Source: Selaginella moellendorffii
Taxonomy: Eukaryota > Streptophyta > Lycopodiopsida > Selaginellales > Selaginellaceae
Length of the DNA stretch: 64,000 bases
Assembly (NCBI RefSeq): GCF_000143415.4
Contig: NW_003314265.1
Coordinates: forward strand, 674,944-738,943
Direction of reading: 5' to 3'
The translations under genes were made by a program, and so were the position numbers. Of this stretch, positions 24,325 to 35,516 are shown piece after piece; within the stretch, counting starts at the first letter, position 1, and each line of letters starts with the position of its first letter. The notes beneath the pieces were generated by a model that was not told the origin of the DNA, ran no database searches, and saw only the letters and a list, made by a program, of their open reading frames with translations.

Positions 24325-24369
24325 GTTGGGAAGTTGTAGTGCATTCCAGCACCGGCATGGCCATTTCAG

Positions 24370-25437
24370 AGTGTGACACTTGATTTCGTCACTTGCTTGC
24401 CGAAGTCTAAGGGTTATGATACTTTGATGGTGGTTGTGGATTGGTTGTCGAAAATTGCACACTTCATTCCAACTGTGGGAACAGTGAATGCGAAACAGGC
24501 AACAAAGCTCTTTTTCCATGAAGTAGTGCGAGTTCGTGGTCTTCTAGAAGAGATGATCTTGGATAGAGATTTGAGGTTTACAGGGAAGTTTTGGGGCACA
24601 CTGTTCCAGCTGTTTGGTACCAAATTGAAGTTTAGTATGGCTTATCATCCTTAGACTGATGGGCAGATTGAACGCGTGAATGCTCAAGTTGAGGATTATC
24701 TATGGTATTATGTCGTAGCTGACCAACGCGACTGGGTTGAGCATTTGGATACAACAGAAATATGTTATAACAACACATTTCACAGCGCTATAGGCTGTTC
24801 TCCATGGGAGATGCTGCAAGGGAATGCTCGTGGGGTTCCTTAACAAATCGTTGTACAGAAACCAATGACCGAAGTGTTGGTCCCAGCCGTTGAAACTTAT
24901 GCGGAGTAACTACGCCAAAGTTGGTCTAAAGCTACTGAGGCGATGGGCAAAGCTCAGGATAGGTATCAATGTGATAAGGATTAGCATCGTCGGGATGTAT
25001 CCTATCAAGTGGGAGATCAAGTGTGGCTATCTTCCCGGAACTTGAACATTAAGGGATCTTTGTCTTGGAAGCTATTACCGAGATATGTTGAACCTTATCG
25101 GGTGTTGAAACGCATTGGTGATGTATCCTATTGGTTGGATCTTCCTGCGGAGATGTCCCATGTTCATAATGTATTTCATGCCAATCTCTTGGCTCCTTAC
25201 ACTATGGATGTTGCGCAACGTGGGAAGATTCGTCCGCCACCAGATGTTGTGGACGGTGAACCAGAATATGAAGTTGAAGCTATCTTGGATGCTCGGTCTC
25301 GAAGACAGGCTCGTACAAAGGAATATCTAGTTAAGTGGAAAGGTTACCTGACTTGTGAATCAACTTGGGAACCTCTTAGTAATCTTACACATGCCCGTGA
25401 GCTTGTCACGGAGTATGAGAATAGTAATAAAGACTAG
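24370..25437 (+). pseudogene. Integrase core and chromodomain of chromovirus
   Basis: After the solo LTR the integrase catalytic core continues (DFVTCLPKSKGYDTLMVVVD, then DRDLRF and TDGQIERVNAQVED with the catalytic Glu). The frame is broken by stops at 24652, 24841, 24907 and 24982. The C-terminal domain (VGDQVWLSSRNL) leads to a clear chromodomain at about 25258-25425 (EYEVEAILDAR, then EYLVKWKGY and STWEP). Chromodomains in this clade are thought to steer integration to heterochromatin. All four stops replace codons consistent with CAA or CAG. Confidence 0.92.
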
Positions 25438-26044
25438 CTTTTGTAAATCTTGTAATAAATCTTGCAAATTAATAAAGTAATATATTTCTATAAATCAAAG
25501 TGTCGTTTCTCTCATTCATTCGTACTTGGGTCAGTTTTGGCAGGCTGACTTCGGCAATTCGGTGCATGGGTCCAATCCATAACCATGGGGATAACTATTA
25601 TAGACTGATCACAAGTCCCCGCCTCTCTCGATGACTCACTTTTGAAAAAGGGGCGTGGTCGTGTAAACAACTTAATCTGCCAGTTTATAATAGTTGTCTA
25701 AATCTTCCCGACAGGGTTGATTTCTTGCTCAGGAGAAGTTGGGCCTCTAGCCTTCTCCCTATGTCCCTGCGGGCAGGGATGTATCATTCCTTTGTAAGCC
25801 GAGTGGTACTCGGAGTAGCAAGGGTGGCTAACTCCGTTAGTCATTTTCTTGTCGGTGACGGCTAGAGGGTGTTTGAGTCTTAACGTCTTTGGACGTAGAG
25901 GAGAGGTAGTTCCATAACTCATTTAAGTCGGTGCGTTTCCCACATAGTGTGCTTTTCGTTAACTTTCGGAGTTGTTTCCTTGATGGTTTGCTAGACTCGG
26001 GTATGCATCGACGAGGACATCGATCTTCCCCAAGGGGGGGAGAG

Positions 26045-26951
26045 TGTCGCGAATGTGACTTTGGGTATCGAAAGATACTTGTCGACCAATCCTTACGGAC
26101 ACTCTTTCCTTACTGCTATGACAGCAGGAGATCGGTACAGTTGGATCCCTTTAGTAGCCCCTCTTGTGCTAGTGGAGTTAACTGGGCATTTTGAGTGTAC
26201 TTAGACCGGACGAGCATAAGGACGGAATTCCTACGTGTTATTAGCTAAGCATACTTAGCCCGGTAAGGAGTTCCCATCTCGTTTTGTCTTGCACTTGCTA
26301 GTGACAAGAACCTTCGTATATTGAGACTAGTCCCTCAATATCGCTAGATGATAGCTTACCGTGTCTGCCAAACACCCTCGCTATCATGCCCTTTGTGTTA
26401 GTCTCATTTCGGTCCCATATGCTATTTATGGAAAGTGTCTAGATTCGCTCATTTGGCATATATACGGAATGTAGAGATTGGCTTGAACACAATGGTGTTC
26501 GTCCCGTGTCCAAATTCGCAATTTAAGGACATTCCATATTTAGTAAGTTTCGAGTTTGTCCCAAAGACTAACTCTTGGTACTAAGGGAGGCTTGGGGTGA
26601 AAGCCCAAAATGTGTGTTCCTCAAGGGGGGGGGTTCCAAATATATAGTAGGGATAGTGGTTGGAATGCATGTCCGACCACCTGAGACATTAGTTTGGCTC
26701 CTGCTGGGCTGTGTCGCTCCTTGTTCTGTGTCCAGCCTGGGTCTAAGCCTAAGCTCCATGCTGCTCTAGTCGGTGGAGTACCCTCCTCCTCGCGTTAGGC
26801 CACCGGTATGCCAAAATTGTGCCAGACTCCATCTGACACCATTTTGTGTGCAGGTGCTGGATATGGGGAGCTGGTGCTCATGGGATTATACCGGACCCTC
26901 GTTCGTAGGGCAACGGGCTTGGAGTTCGGCTCCAAATTCAAGTGCGCTACA
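26045..26951 (+). repeat. 3' LTR of chromovirus
   Basis: 907 bp, TGTCGCG to GCTACA, preceded by the polypurine tract AAGGGGGGGAGAG and followed by the ATGCT target duplication. Immediately upstream of the tract lies CGACGAGGACATCGA, which is also found near the 3' LTR of the non-coding element at 46.2 kb. Confidence 0.95.
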
Positions 26952-26956
26952 ATGCT

Positions 26957-27832
26957 TGTCTTTTTAAAGTTATTGGCAAAACCCCACTACATATGATCGA
27001 GTAGTAATGTGATTCAAGGGAATTGGCACACATTTACACTTCCCCGAGGACTCCTAGGAGCAATTGAGATGTTCCCACAGCTGCAAGATTGAAGAGAGAA
27101 GGAGATGAATATACTGCAAGTATCTCTCACCACAATGAAACAGTTCCAGATGTGGAGTTCCTTGGAATATCCAAGATCTGTAACCCAACAGACTTTGGCA
27201 ATGCCAAGGAGATGACATTGCTCCCTAATCCTAAATCCAAGAGTTGTGATGGTATCTCCCAGAGTGACTGATGCCATTAAAGCTCTTGGATCCTATGTTG
27301 TTGTGATATCCACGATATGAATCTCCTCTCTAGCATGAAGAAGAGGTTGGCTGGAATGGGCAAGACTTTCTAGTTGCTGTCCAATCTTGAGACTGATTGT
27401 AAAAGTTGTCCGAGTGAAAGGGTGATTGAGTGCAATAGCTGCTCGAGTCCAAGACCGACTGCATGACGTCCATTGGAAGAGCTGTAGATGTGGGGGGAGT
27501 CGTGGAAGATGTATTAGCCAAGCCTAGAAAAGATGTGTGGTTGATCTAAGAAGCTCTAACATCATCTACAAGGAATCAAATAAATATTGACTTAAAGGGC
27601 AACTTGCATGCAATAGTTGGACTTGGTATTTGTTGAACAATTGAGTTGTGCTCTCCATTGATGTCTAGGGCTGTTGGTTGACATTTCTTCTAAGCTCGAA
27701 TCACAATTGTAAGTGTCTCATCGTTGATGGTGTTGATGTAAACAGCCGATTCTTTTCCCTTGCTCGTTGATGGGGCAACTACAATTGTGCGTTGTTGGAG
27801 TTGCTATTGATATTTATCTAGAGGTGGCCAAA
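26957..27832. other. Unannotated sequence between two LTR insertions
   Basis: Before the chromovirus inserted, this joined directly to the minisatellite region ending at 17278. No domain recognised. Short frames on both strands are Ser/Thr-rich and unremarkable. Confidence 0.4.
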
Positions 27833-28965
27833 TGTAAACCATAAAATTTTCCTTTCCAATTTATCAGTTTACCTCGTCTATCCGACCAACACCACCTTAG
27901 CCTTTGCTAAGTTCCCTTGCCAAGGTTCCCACATATTGTACTAGCTCCTACTTAGTCCTACTTGGTTTCAGCTACTCACTACATGAGTAATGGAGTGTTA
28001 ACCATCTATCCACGGATTCTCAAATCTCTCAAATCCCCCTCCTCATGTTAGATTAGACTTAAGGTTCAGCTACATTCCCCATAGGCATAAGCAGCCAAGC
28101 ACACCAAGCCTTCAGGTTCCTAACATCCCTTGGTACAACAAAACTTGATTATGGGACCCTCTAAATCCCAAGCCTTGGGTGCAACATTTGCTTCGAGACA
28201 CTAGGGCGAAACACCGTGGCCTAACGGCCCAGTATGGGTACCTCTACCCCCCCACTTCCATCCCGAAGGGAAGGCCCAAGCCCCTAGGAAGGGCGAGGAC
28301 CAATGAGCCACAAGGTATTCAAGTGCGGCACCACTCCACATAAGCCGGGAGCACTGCAGTCGGTTTCCCTTCCGGTAGTGGGAGCTGCTCTTGAGCATTT
28401 CCTTGGGTGGCCCCTTCGGCACCACCCAAGTCCATATTCACTCCCACCCAAGGCCCCGCAGCCCCAGTCTCAACCTCAAGTCAGTTTGGAAGCACCACTG
28501 GAGAGTTCCTTCAAGACTGGTTCTTGGACCTCACTATCCCTACTATACTTTTGGAACCCCTTGCAACCCGCCCCCCCTAGGAGACACACGCTTTGGGCTT
28601 TCACCCCTCGACCTGTATTAGTACTCGGACTCAATCTTGGACTCGATCTCGGACTCGATCTTAGACCAGACTTCGGACTCAGTCTCGAACTCGACCTCGG
28701 ACTCAATCTTGGACTCGACCTCAGACTTGACCTCGGACTCGGTCTCAAACCCAATCTCCGATCTCAGACTCTGTCTTGAACTCGGTCTTGAACTCGGTCT
28801 CGGAGTCGGCCTTGGACTTGATCCCAGACTCTATCTCGAACTTGGTCTCAGAGTTGGTCTTGGACTCGATCTCAAACTTGGTCCCATCCAATGAACTCTT
28901 TATCATTTCGATTGTGCTTTCAGGGATCCTTTAGCCTACGACCTCTCAGGGAGTTTGTTCCTTAC
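27833..28965 (-). repeat. Solo LTR of a second, related family
   Basis: 1133 bp with TGTAAACC and CCTTACA ends and a 5-bp target duplication CCAAA at 27828-27832 and 28966-28970. It is alignable by eye with the LTR at 52188-53130. It contains a GACTCG-type satellite (28620-28880), as in the solo LTR at 22.6 kb, and the start TGTAA is shared, so the families seem distantly related. Confidence 0.85.
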
Positions 28966-28970
28966 ACCAA

Positions 28971-30461
28971 AGTGCAGAGTTATTATCAAGGGGATGCTCC
29001 TGGACACTTTGGCTCCTGGGAGGTCGAAGCTCTGGATAGAGGTGATAACACCGTTCTATTGAGTGTGTACTAGCCTCACAATGGGTACACCAATGATAGG
29101 GTTGTCTTGATGTTGTCTCTGTTTGCTGAAGTCTTAATGCCTTAAGTTTCTCAAGGATGGCGGTCTAGTGTTGTTTCTGTTGCAAGAGGTCTTGCTATTG
29201 ACACTTAAGGAGATCTTTGTACTGGCGAAATTCTGTAATGGCAGATTCCAACGTTGGTGGCAATTTCTCTTCCACGACTCTAGGTGTAGGTTGGCGAGAA
29301 ACCACTGCAATCAAATGCTCAAGGAGGTAGTTGAATGGAGAATGCCTTTAAGAGTGGCCTTCCAAATTGATCCTCTAGGTGATTATGAACATATTGTCAA
29401 CAACATAAAATGTTCAAATCACTACAAATGCCTAAACATGGTAAATGTTACAAAGTGATCCATCCAATCTAACAAGTTGAATCGTCCTCCAAACACCTTA
29501 AGCAAAACTCACAAGCAAAATAAATGGTCGTGAATGTCACAAACTCCAAAAATAAAACTCCAAGAGACATGAAAATGTTGAAATATCTCGAAAAGAAATG
29601 AGTGTTGTGCTTTCTATTGAGAGCTCTTGCTATGATGGATGGAACTACCTGGAAAGTGGCTTGATGCCGGCCTAAGAAGTTAGGTCATCCTTCTCATGCA
29701 AAAGATTTGCAAAAATTAAGTGCAAGATGGGAGAAAACTCTTAAAAACAAATGATCATGCTCAAATAAAGATGAATGCTAGTGAATAATAACAAGATCTC
29801 ACAGGATTGGGCACCAAATTGGATGATTGAACTTGGGAATGATAAATCATAAAAAGATTTACAATCTTGATGCAAGAAATTGAGAGAAAGGCAAAAACTT
29901 TGTGCACTAGAGAAGTATGTAACTTCATTCGTCATATGGCACTATAGCTACATGCCATAGCTCCGCATAGATGAAATCTCACTCCCATACTTAAAGATTT
30001 CTCTATGGGGGTAATTCCTACTACTCTTAGCCTATCCCTCTCTAGGATCTCCACTTCAAATCTCGTGGATCCTCTTCGTTAATCAAGAAATGCTCCAGAA
30101 AGAAAGAAGGTAGGTGTTATGTCAAGTTCACCATATTGAGGTGTGACACCTCAATCCTCCTCCTCTCTGTGGTTTTAGTCACATTCTAAGCTCTCTCTCC
30201 ATGCTCTAGCTCAAGACACAAAGCACAAAACCATGATATTTCACCCTTGGTGTGGTTTTTATACAACCATTTAGAATATTTCAAGAATCAGAATATCCCC
30301 TCTCTCTCTCTCTCAAGATGCCCATAGCCGCAACTAGGGAGTAAGAGAGGGAGCAGAAGTAGGAGTAAGAGTGGGAGTGGGAGTAGAAGTAGAAGTAAAA
30401 GTCTCAATCTTAAGCTCAAAATGCCTATGGCTACAACATTTCCACTGTGAATGCCTCTATT
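28971..30461. other. Unannotated repeat-like sequence
   Basis: No recognisable gene. It ends in a CT-rich tract (about 30300-30316) and a purine-rich GGAGTAAGAG/GTGGGA stretch (30338-30410) just outside the left inverted repeat of the large element. A 23-bp dyad at 29936-29958 resembles, but does not match in spacing, the dyads inside that element. Confidence 0.45.
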
Positions 30462-30488
30462 AAGCTCTATTTCGTTAAAGTGGGATTT
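30462..30488 (+). repeat. Left terminal inverted repeat
   Basis: Starts AAGCTCTATTTCG. The first 24 bases equal the complement of the right end, then one mismatch, then two more matches. The flank is CCTCTATT. Confidence 0.8.
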
Positions 30489-31111
30489 ATTTAGTAAAAT
30501 GGGACTAGGTACAAATTTTCAAGTATTTGAAAATGACGTGAAATTATATGTTTTTTGTCCAGGGGCTAGACATATCTGGGGCATGGTGACTAGCGCGGTG
30601 ACTTTGTGTCCAGACTGAGTCCATTTGGTTGTATAATAAATCTCATTGTCAAGGTGAACAAGCCGAATCTGAAGTTAAAGAAGAGCGATGGCATGTGCGC
30701 ACACATTATTTGTTTGTTCATTGAGCGTGTGGTGAGCTTTCCAAGATGAACGTCATTCCTATTAGCCAGACATATAACTTAATGGTAGATATTATTCAAT
30801 GTTATCTTTTTCTAACGAATCTAATTGTGAAGGTGTAGCAAGAGGCATTGCTAGTCTGGAGAAGTCATTTAACTCATTTGACCCTTAGTGTATTTTCATG
30901 AAACTAAATAACATTCATATTATTAAGGAATTTCTCTAGTACCTTTTTTTTACGACATAAAGGCTTGCATTTCTTTCAAAGGTGATTTAGTAAAAGGCCT
31001 GAGGGCACATGCCATTCTATTTCTCAGACCGGTATTAAGATATACTAGTGCAAAGGGAAAAAGGTATTTGGTGATCAAGTAAATGGCATGAGGGCACACG
31101 CCATTATAAGC

Positions 31112-31369
31112 CTAAGCGCTAGTGGACACCTCCTTTTTGGTACTCTCAGCGGTAGTATCATCCTTCTCCGGGTCAGTTGTTTTGCTTTGGATTGTTGTTT
31201 CTGACGTTACTGGGGCGTTCTCGATAGTTGTTAATGTTGCCGTTTGTTCAGAAAAATGATCACCTGGAGTATAGTACGGGGAGTTTGGAAGACTTATATA
31301 TTCTACATCTTCACCTATCTCCTTCTCCGTCTCCTTTTCTGCCTCACTTACAGATTTTGTGCTTGCCAT
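31112..31369 (-). CDS. Small acidic protein of unknown function, element-borne
   Basis: 85 codons from an ATG at 31369 (the frame extends upstream to 31471, but the charged region starts here). It is rich in Glu, Thr and Ser, with the conserved-looking core EYISLPNSPYYTPG and ETTIQSK, ending TKKEVSTSA. No domain, signal peptide or membrane segment is recognised. A diverged relative lies at 55835-56083 and keeps SPYYT, NAP.T.ETTI and STKK, which argues that this is a real gene and not chance. It sits close to the left end of the large element, downstream of the transposase-like gene on the same strand. Confidence 0.55.
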   Translation of the reverse strand: MASTKSVSEAEKETEKEIGEDVEYISLPNSPYYTPGDHFSEQTATLTTIENAPVTSETTIQSKTTDPEKDDTTAESTKKEVSTSA

Positions 31370-32082
31370 GAGAACGCTCTTCACCCTAAAATATGGAGTT
31401 CGTTGTGTTATAAAAGAAAACCAACACACATGCTGCAAGGGAATGATGGTACATAAAGCACGTAAGCCCATAATATGGGTTTATGTGCCATTAATATGGG
31501 CCACACGCCATATTATTAGATTTATGCACGTGTGATTGGTAAATGCATATGTCACATCATCTTTGTTTTACCTCACACACTATATCAAGCCTAATGAACC
31601 ATATCACATGTGCGCAGATGCTATATATATGGAGAAGTATTATGCAAGGATAGAAAAATTCAATGCATGATTGTGGAGAGCAATGGCATGAAGCCACATG
31701 CTAAATAACATTTTAGAGAAAGAATTAAAATAGAAACATGCAAACAGGTATGAGTGGACCAAGACTTAGAAGTGCACAATTGAATGAGGTATTTCTAATA
31801 AATATTTCACTCACCTCATATAGGAATGGCTACCACTCTCAAATGGCGTATCGCCTCATGCCATCACCTCGCAATTTGTTATAACAATCCGATGAATTCA
31901 TATTCGGCTTGTTCACCTTGAACTTTAAGTAAGATTTGCTAGAACAACTAAGAATTTATACTTGTTATTTGTATCATCTCACCTAGGAATGGCGTAAGGC
32001 CACATGCCATCACGCCTCCTCTGATTCAGATTCGGATTATTCACCTTGAAATAAAATACATTAGAAACTTAGTAAAGGAATA

Positions 32083-34894
32083 TTAATGAATCTCACCTTG
32101 AACCCGGGTTATGAATGCTCTTGCTGCATCTCTTGCATGGTCTGGCAAGGTGATGGTGGCACTCTGCTTCCGCATCCAACCATGCACAACATTATCCACC
32201 GATATGCTCATGTTGGGATCCCTTGGATTCAGCACCCATCTCTTTTCTAGGCAATCCTTCGTATATCCGGAACTTGGCTTGAACCACTCCACAGTTACAT
32301 TGAAGGAGTTAGTTTCCGCGTCCTCCTCTGCATCAGTGATGCAGTGCCCCACCCATATCATTTGTTTTTTATTACTGGGTCTGACAAGCACGACCATTCC
32401 TTTGCAGACCTGTACTGGATTGAATGCTGAATCCGGCTTCTTGTTCCTCGGCCCACAATAGTGATCCTCAACATCATTATCTGTCACTGCATTTCTAGAG
32501 GACATTGTTCCGCTACTATCTGGTGCTCTGGGTTCTGGCCAAAAGGACTCTTCCAATTCTTCATATACAACCGGCCCATTTTGGATAGTAGATATAATCT
32601 TCTCCCAGTATTCGAGCAAAGGCTTGCACCTCTGAAAATAGGATTCTCCACCAAACACCAACCCCCTCTTCCAGAAGGCAATATGCTGTCTAATCCCGGC
32701 CACTATACTTTCCTGGTCTTTGAGTCCATCTGGGTGCATCGGCCGTGGGGAACCCTGAGGAATCATAGGTTCCCCAGTTATGGGATCTCTCTTGAAGAGT
32801 TCAATGCCGTCCACTGGCAGCCACACTGTGTCCCATTCTCTCATCTTGTACCTCATCACTGGAGCACTGTCACGCATGCTGAAATGAAACTGAAGAGGCT
32901 TGGAGTGGCCAATCAGTGTTTCGGATCCATCCCTGATGTAGCCTCTTACAAACCCCTTAAAGTCTGGAACCTCTGTCACAAGTGCAGCTTCAACAGTGCC
33001 TTTGATGCAATTTTGGAATTCATCGTAGAGTTGTGGGAGGGTGAGGACATTGGATCGCCGGAGGGACTCTGCCAGGTGACTGAACATGGCATCGACGTCT
33101 TCATGAGTGTGCCCAACCATGAGAAAGCCAAGTGTAACCGTTTCAAATATGCCTTTGGCAACAAGCATCGCCAAGTACGCAAAGATGTACACTGCCAGCA
33201 TTGTCTGTTTGGAGCAAAAGATGGGGTGGAAGGCCACATCGGCCGCAAGAACTTCCTTGAGATTCTGCTTCGTTTGGATGAGGCTGTGCATTCACCGGGC
33301 GACCAGCCTCGTCGGAATGGCATGAGGCCTCACGTGATAACCCTACAATCTGACGGCCAACATATTCACTGGGATGGCATGGGGCCCCACGCGATACTGC
33401 AAGCCTTTGCTCCTCCTCCAGTTGAACCCTGTATGGGGTTCGATTGACAAGGGCCTTATGCAAGGGTTGGCCGTTCAGCTCAGTCTGCGCACTTTGCAGA
33501 GACCTTAAGTGTTTTGCTAGGGACGCAATCATCATGTTTGCACCCCTGCCACCCCATAGAGGTACAAAGAAGTTCCCATAGTTCTGGGCACCATGCCCAT
33601 GAGCGATTATGCCAAACAGAGACACAGACAGCTGCATGGATGAAGAGATTGCCTTGGGGGCAGGATTGAGTCGAGGTAAGCACGTCTTTTTCTGGTCCAT
33701 TTTGTCGTGGATGATGCAGAGGTAAGAGTCAGGTCTCTCCATGGAGAGAATCCTTTTATGATAATATGCAGTCCTGCAGCTTCTCTGCTCGATGTTGTAG
33801 TCGAGCCGCCTTCTAACCAACGTCTCTCGCTCTTGAGCGATGCAAGAATTCTTCGACAAAGTCATTTTAATAGCAGTGCACTCGTCACACTTTGAAAAGC
33901 TGGAGTACTTTCCTATACTCACATCCCTGAACCTGTTGCTCCACAATCTACTAAATCTAGATTGGCTCAGCTTCCTGTAGCCATTACTTTGGAGTTCCCG
34001 ATTCACATCTTCCAATATGGCCCCCTTGGTATACATGGAAGGGAGAACTCGTTGGGTGTTTCGAGTTCCATCTTCCAAAAGGCAGGTTTTATGTGGTTGC
34101 TGCTCGCTACATGTCTCAACAAACCTCTTGAAGATTGCCTCTCCATATACAACATGACCCCTGGTTTTGTGAGTACCGTCGTTCCCATGGACTGCCTGTT
34201 GAACCCTTTGTTCCTCGAACTCAGTTTTGATTCTATAGAATGTGGTTCGAGGGACTCCATAAATGATTCTCCATGCCTTCATGCAGACCAAACCCCTCTG
34301 GAAGACCATGCCCCCCACCTGATGTTCTGAAGCATCAACAGATGACCGTAATGCTTCATACACAAAATTGCGAGCTGCCTTCCAGGACAATGTCTTGTAT
34401 CTTGCTCTCTCCTCTTCAATAGCATCCCAATCAGCATGTTGACAGCACCTCCTCTTGCAACAAGCAACTGTCGAGACCATTCGAACCTCCATCGCCATTT
34501 TCTGCCTTTTCAGTTCGTTGCTCAGATCCCTTTGGCTACGCTTTAGGAAGGTGTACTTTCTTTTCCCATGAAGAGATGTTTTGTCATCAGTTGTAGTGGT
34601 GTTTGATTGTGAATCCTTCACATTCTCAAACACTAAGTGCCTCAATTTCCACCGCACAATGCTTCCAATAGTCAGACTGTTTTCTTCTGTGTCAACAACC
34701 TCTAAAATCGCAACTCCAATATCATCCCAGCCCAATTCTTGATTAGCAACCGCATCTCTTGGATCGACAACTGTGGCTAAGCCCTCAACTACCACCTCCC
34801 CCTCGGGGTTGTTTAGAAACACCTTTGCCTGAATCCATGTAGCACGGTTCTTAAGATTCACGGAGGGAACATGCATCGCACTTGCGGAGGCCAT
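32083..34894 (-). pseudogene. DUF7869 / DDE-like transposase-type protein, frameshifted
   Basis: Starts at 34894. A 583-codon frame gives way at about 33190-33200 to a second frame ending at 32083. The join is inside the conserved motif: LPPHLLLQTDNAG ends the first frame, and YIFAYLAMLVAKGIFE, FLMVGHTHEDVDAMFS continue the second. A few residues expected between them are missing, so a small deletion is likely. An upstream Cys/His-containing stretch (KCDECTAIK) and CIIHDKMDQKK precede. Candidate catalytic triad: Asp of HDKMDQ, Asp of QTDN, Glu of HTHED. This assignment is inferred from the family pattern, not proven. Two 22-bp dyads lie in the segment 33317-33395, which may be an intron. Likely the mobility protein of the large element. 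Confidence 0.75.
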
Positions 34895-35261
34895 TTTGAA
34901 AGTGCAGAAAAGAAGTTAAGACCATACAAAAAATGATTGGAGAATGGCCTAAATCATAACATACCAAACAACCTCAATAGCATGAGGCCACATGCCATTA
35001 TTCAAACATGCTATTGACACCCACATGAAATTTCGCATTCACAAAATTGGCATGAGGCCTCATGCCATCTTGATATACACACAGCTGCAGGCAAGTAAAA
35101 ACATACATGACAATACGCTAGCCATGAAATTGCAAGGGCCCAAGATGGCATGTGGCCTCATGCCATTTCTAAATGTGGTCCTAAGCCATTCCATGGTGAA
35201 CATACCAGGAAGCACAAAGGCCGAATATCAAGAGGAAGCGGTAGCCACACCAAAGACAGTG

Positions 35262-35400
35262 CCGCTCGCAACACCGCAACTACTCGTAGCGCCGCTCGCA
35301 ACACCACAACTGCTCGTAGCGCTGCTCGCACAAACTGCCACTCACATAAACTGCCGCTCGCAATGGCGCTCGCAATGCCGCAACCGCTCGTAGACGCATA
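35262..35400. repeat. Short minisatellite, unit about 30 bp
   Basis: About four imperfect copies of GCCGCTCGCAACACC plus GCAACTGCTCGTAGC. Later copies are shortened to CTGCCGCTCGCAATG. Confidence 0.7.
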
Positions 35401-35516
35401 AACCACAGCTAACAACGCCGCTTACACAAGCAGCGCTCACTGCGCTCAGCGGAACCAAGAACACGGCGCATAAAAATGATAGACCTAGGAATGAGTTCGA
35501 GAATTCAAAAATAACA

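Larger units (their letters stand above)
17284..26951 (+). mobile_element. Ty3/gypsy chromovirus with both LTRs, decayed, carrying two nested insertions
   Basis: Bounded by LTRs starting TGTCGCG and ending GCTACA. A 5-bp target duplication ATGCT lies at 17279-17283 and 26952-26956. A primer-binding site TGGTATCAGAG (18210-18220) matches initiator tRNA-Met, and a polypurine tract (26032-26044) abuts the 3' LTR. Domains run gag, protease, RT, RNase H, integrase, chromodomain. A TRIM (21578-22172) and a solo LTR (22605-24324) interrupt the pol region. Without them the element is about 7.35 kb. At least eight nonsense changes make it inactive. Confidence 0.96.

Noticed and set aside
29936-29958. 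Additional dyad outside the large element
   Set aside because: 23 bp, with a TATAGCTA centre and imperfect arms. It does not fit the 22-bp pattern and is probably chance.
32461-33447. 328-codon plus-strand frame opposite the DUF7869 gene
   Set aside because: Antisense shadow with no domain. The minus strand carries the conserved motifs.
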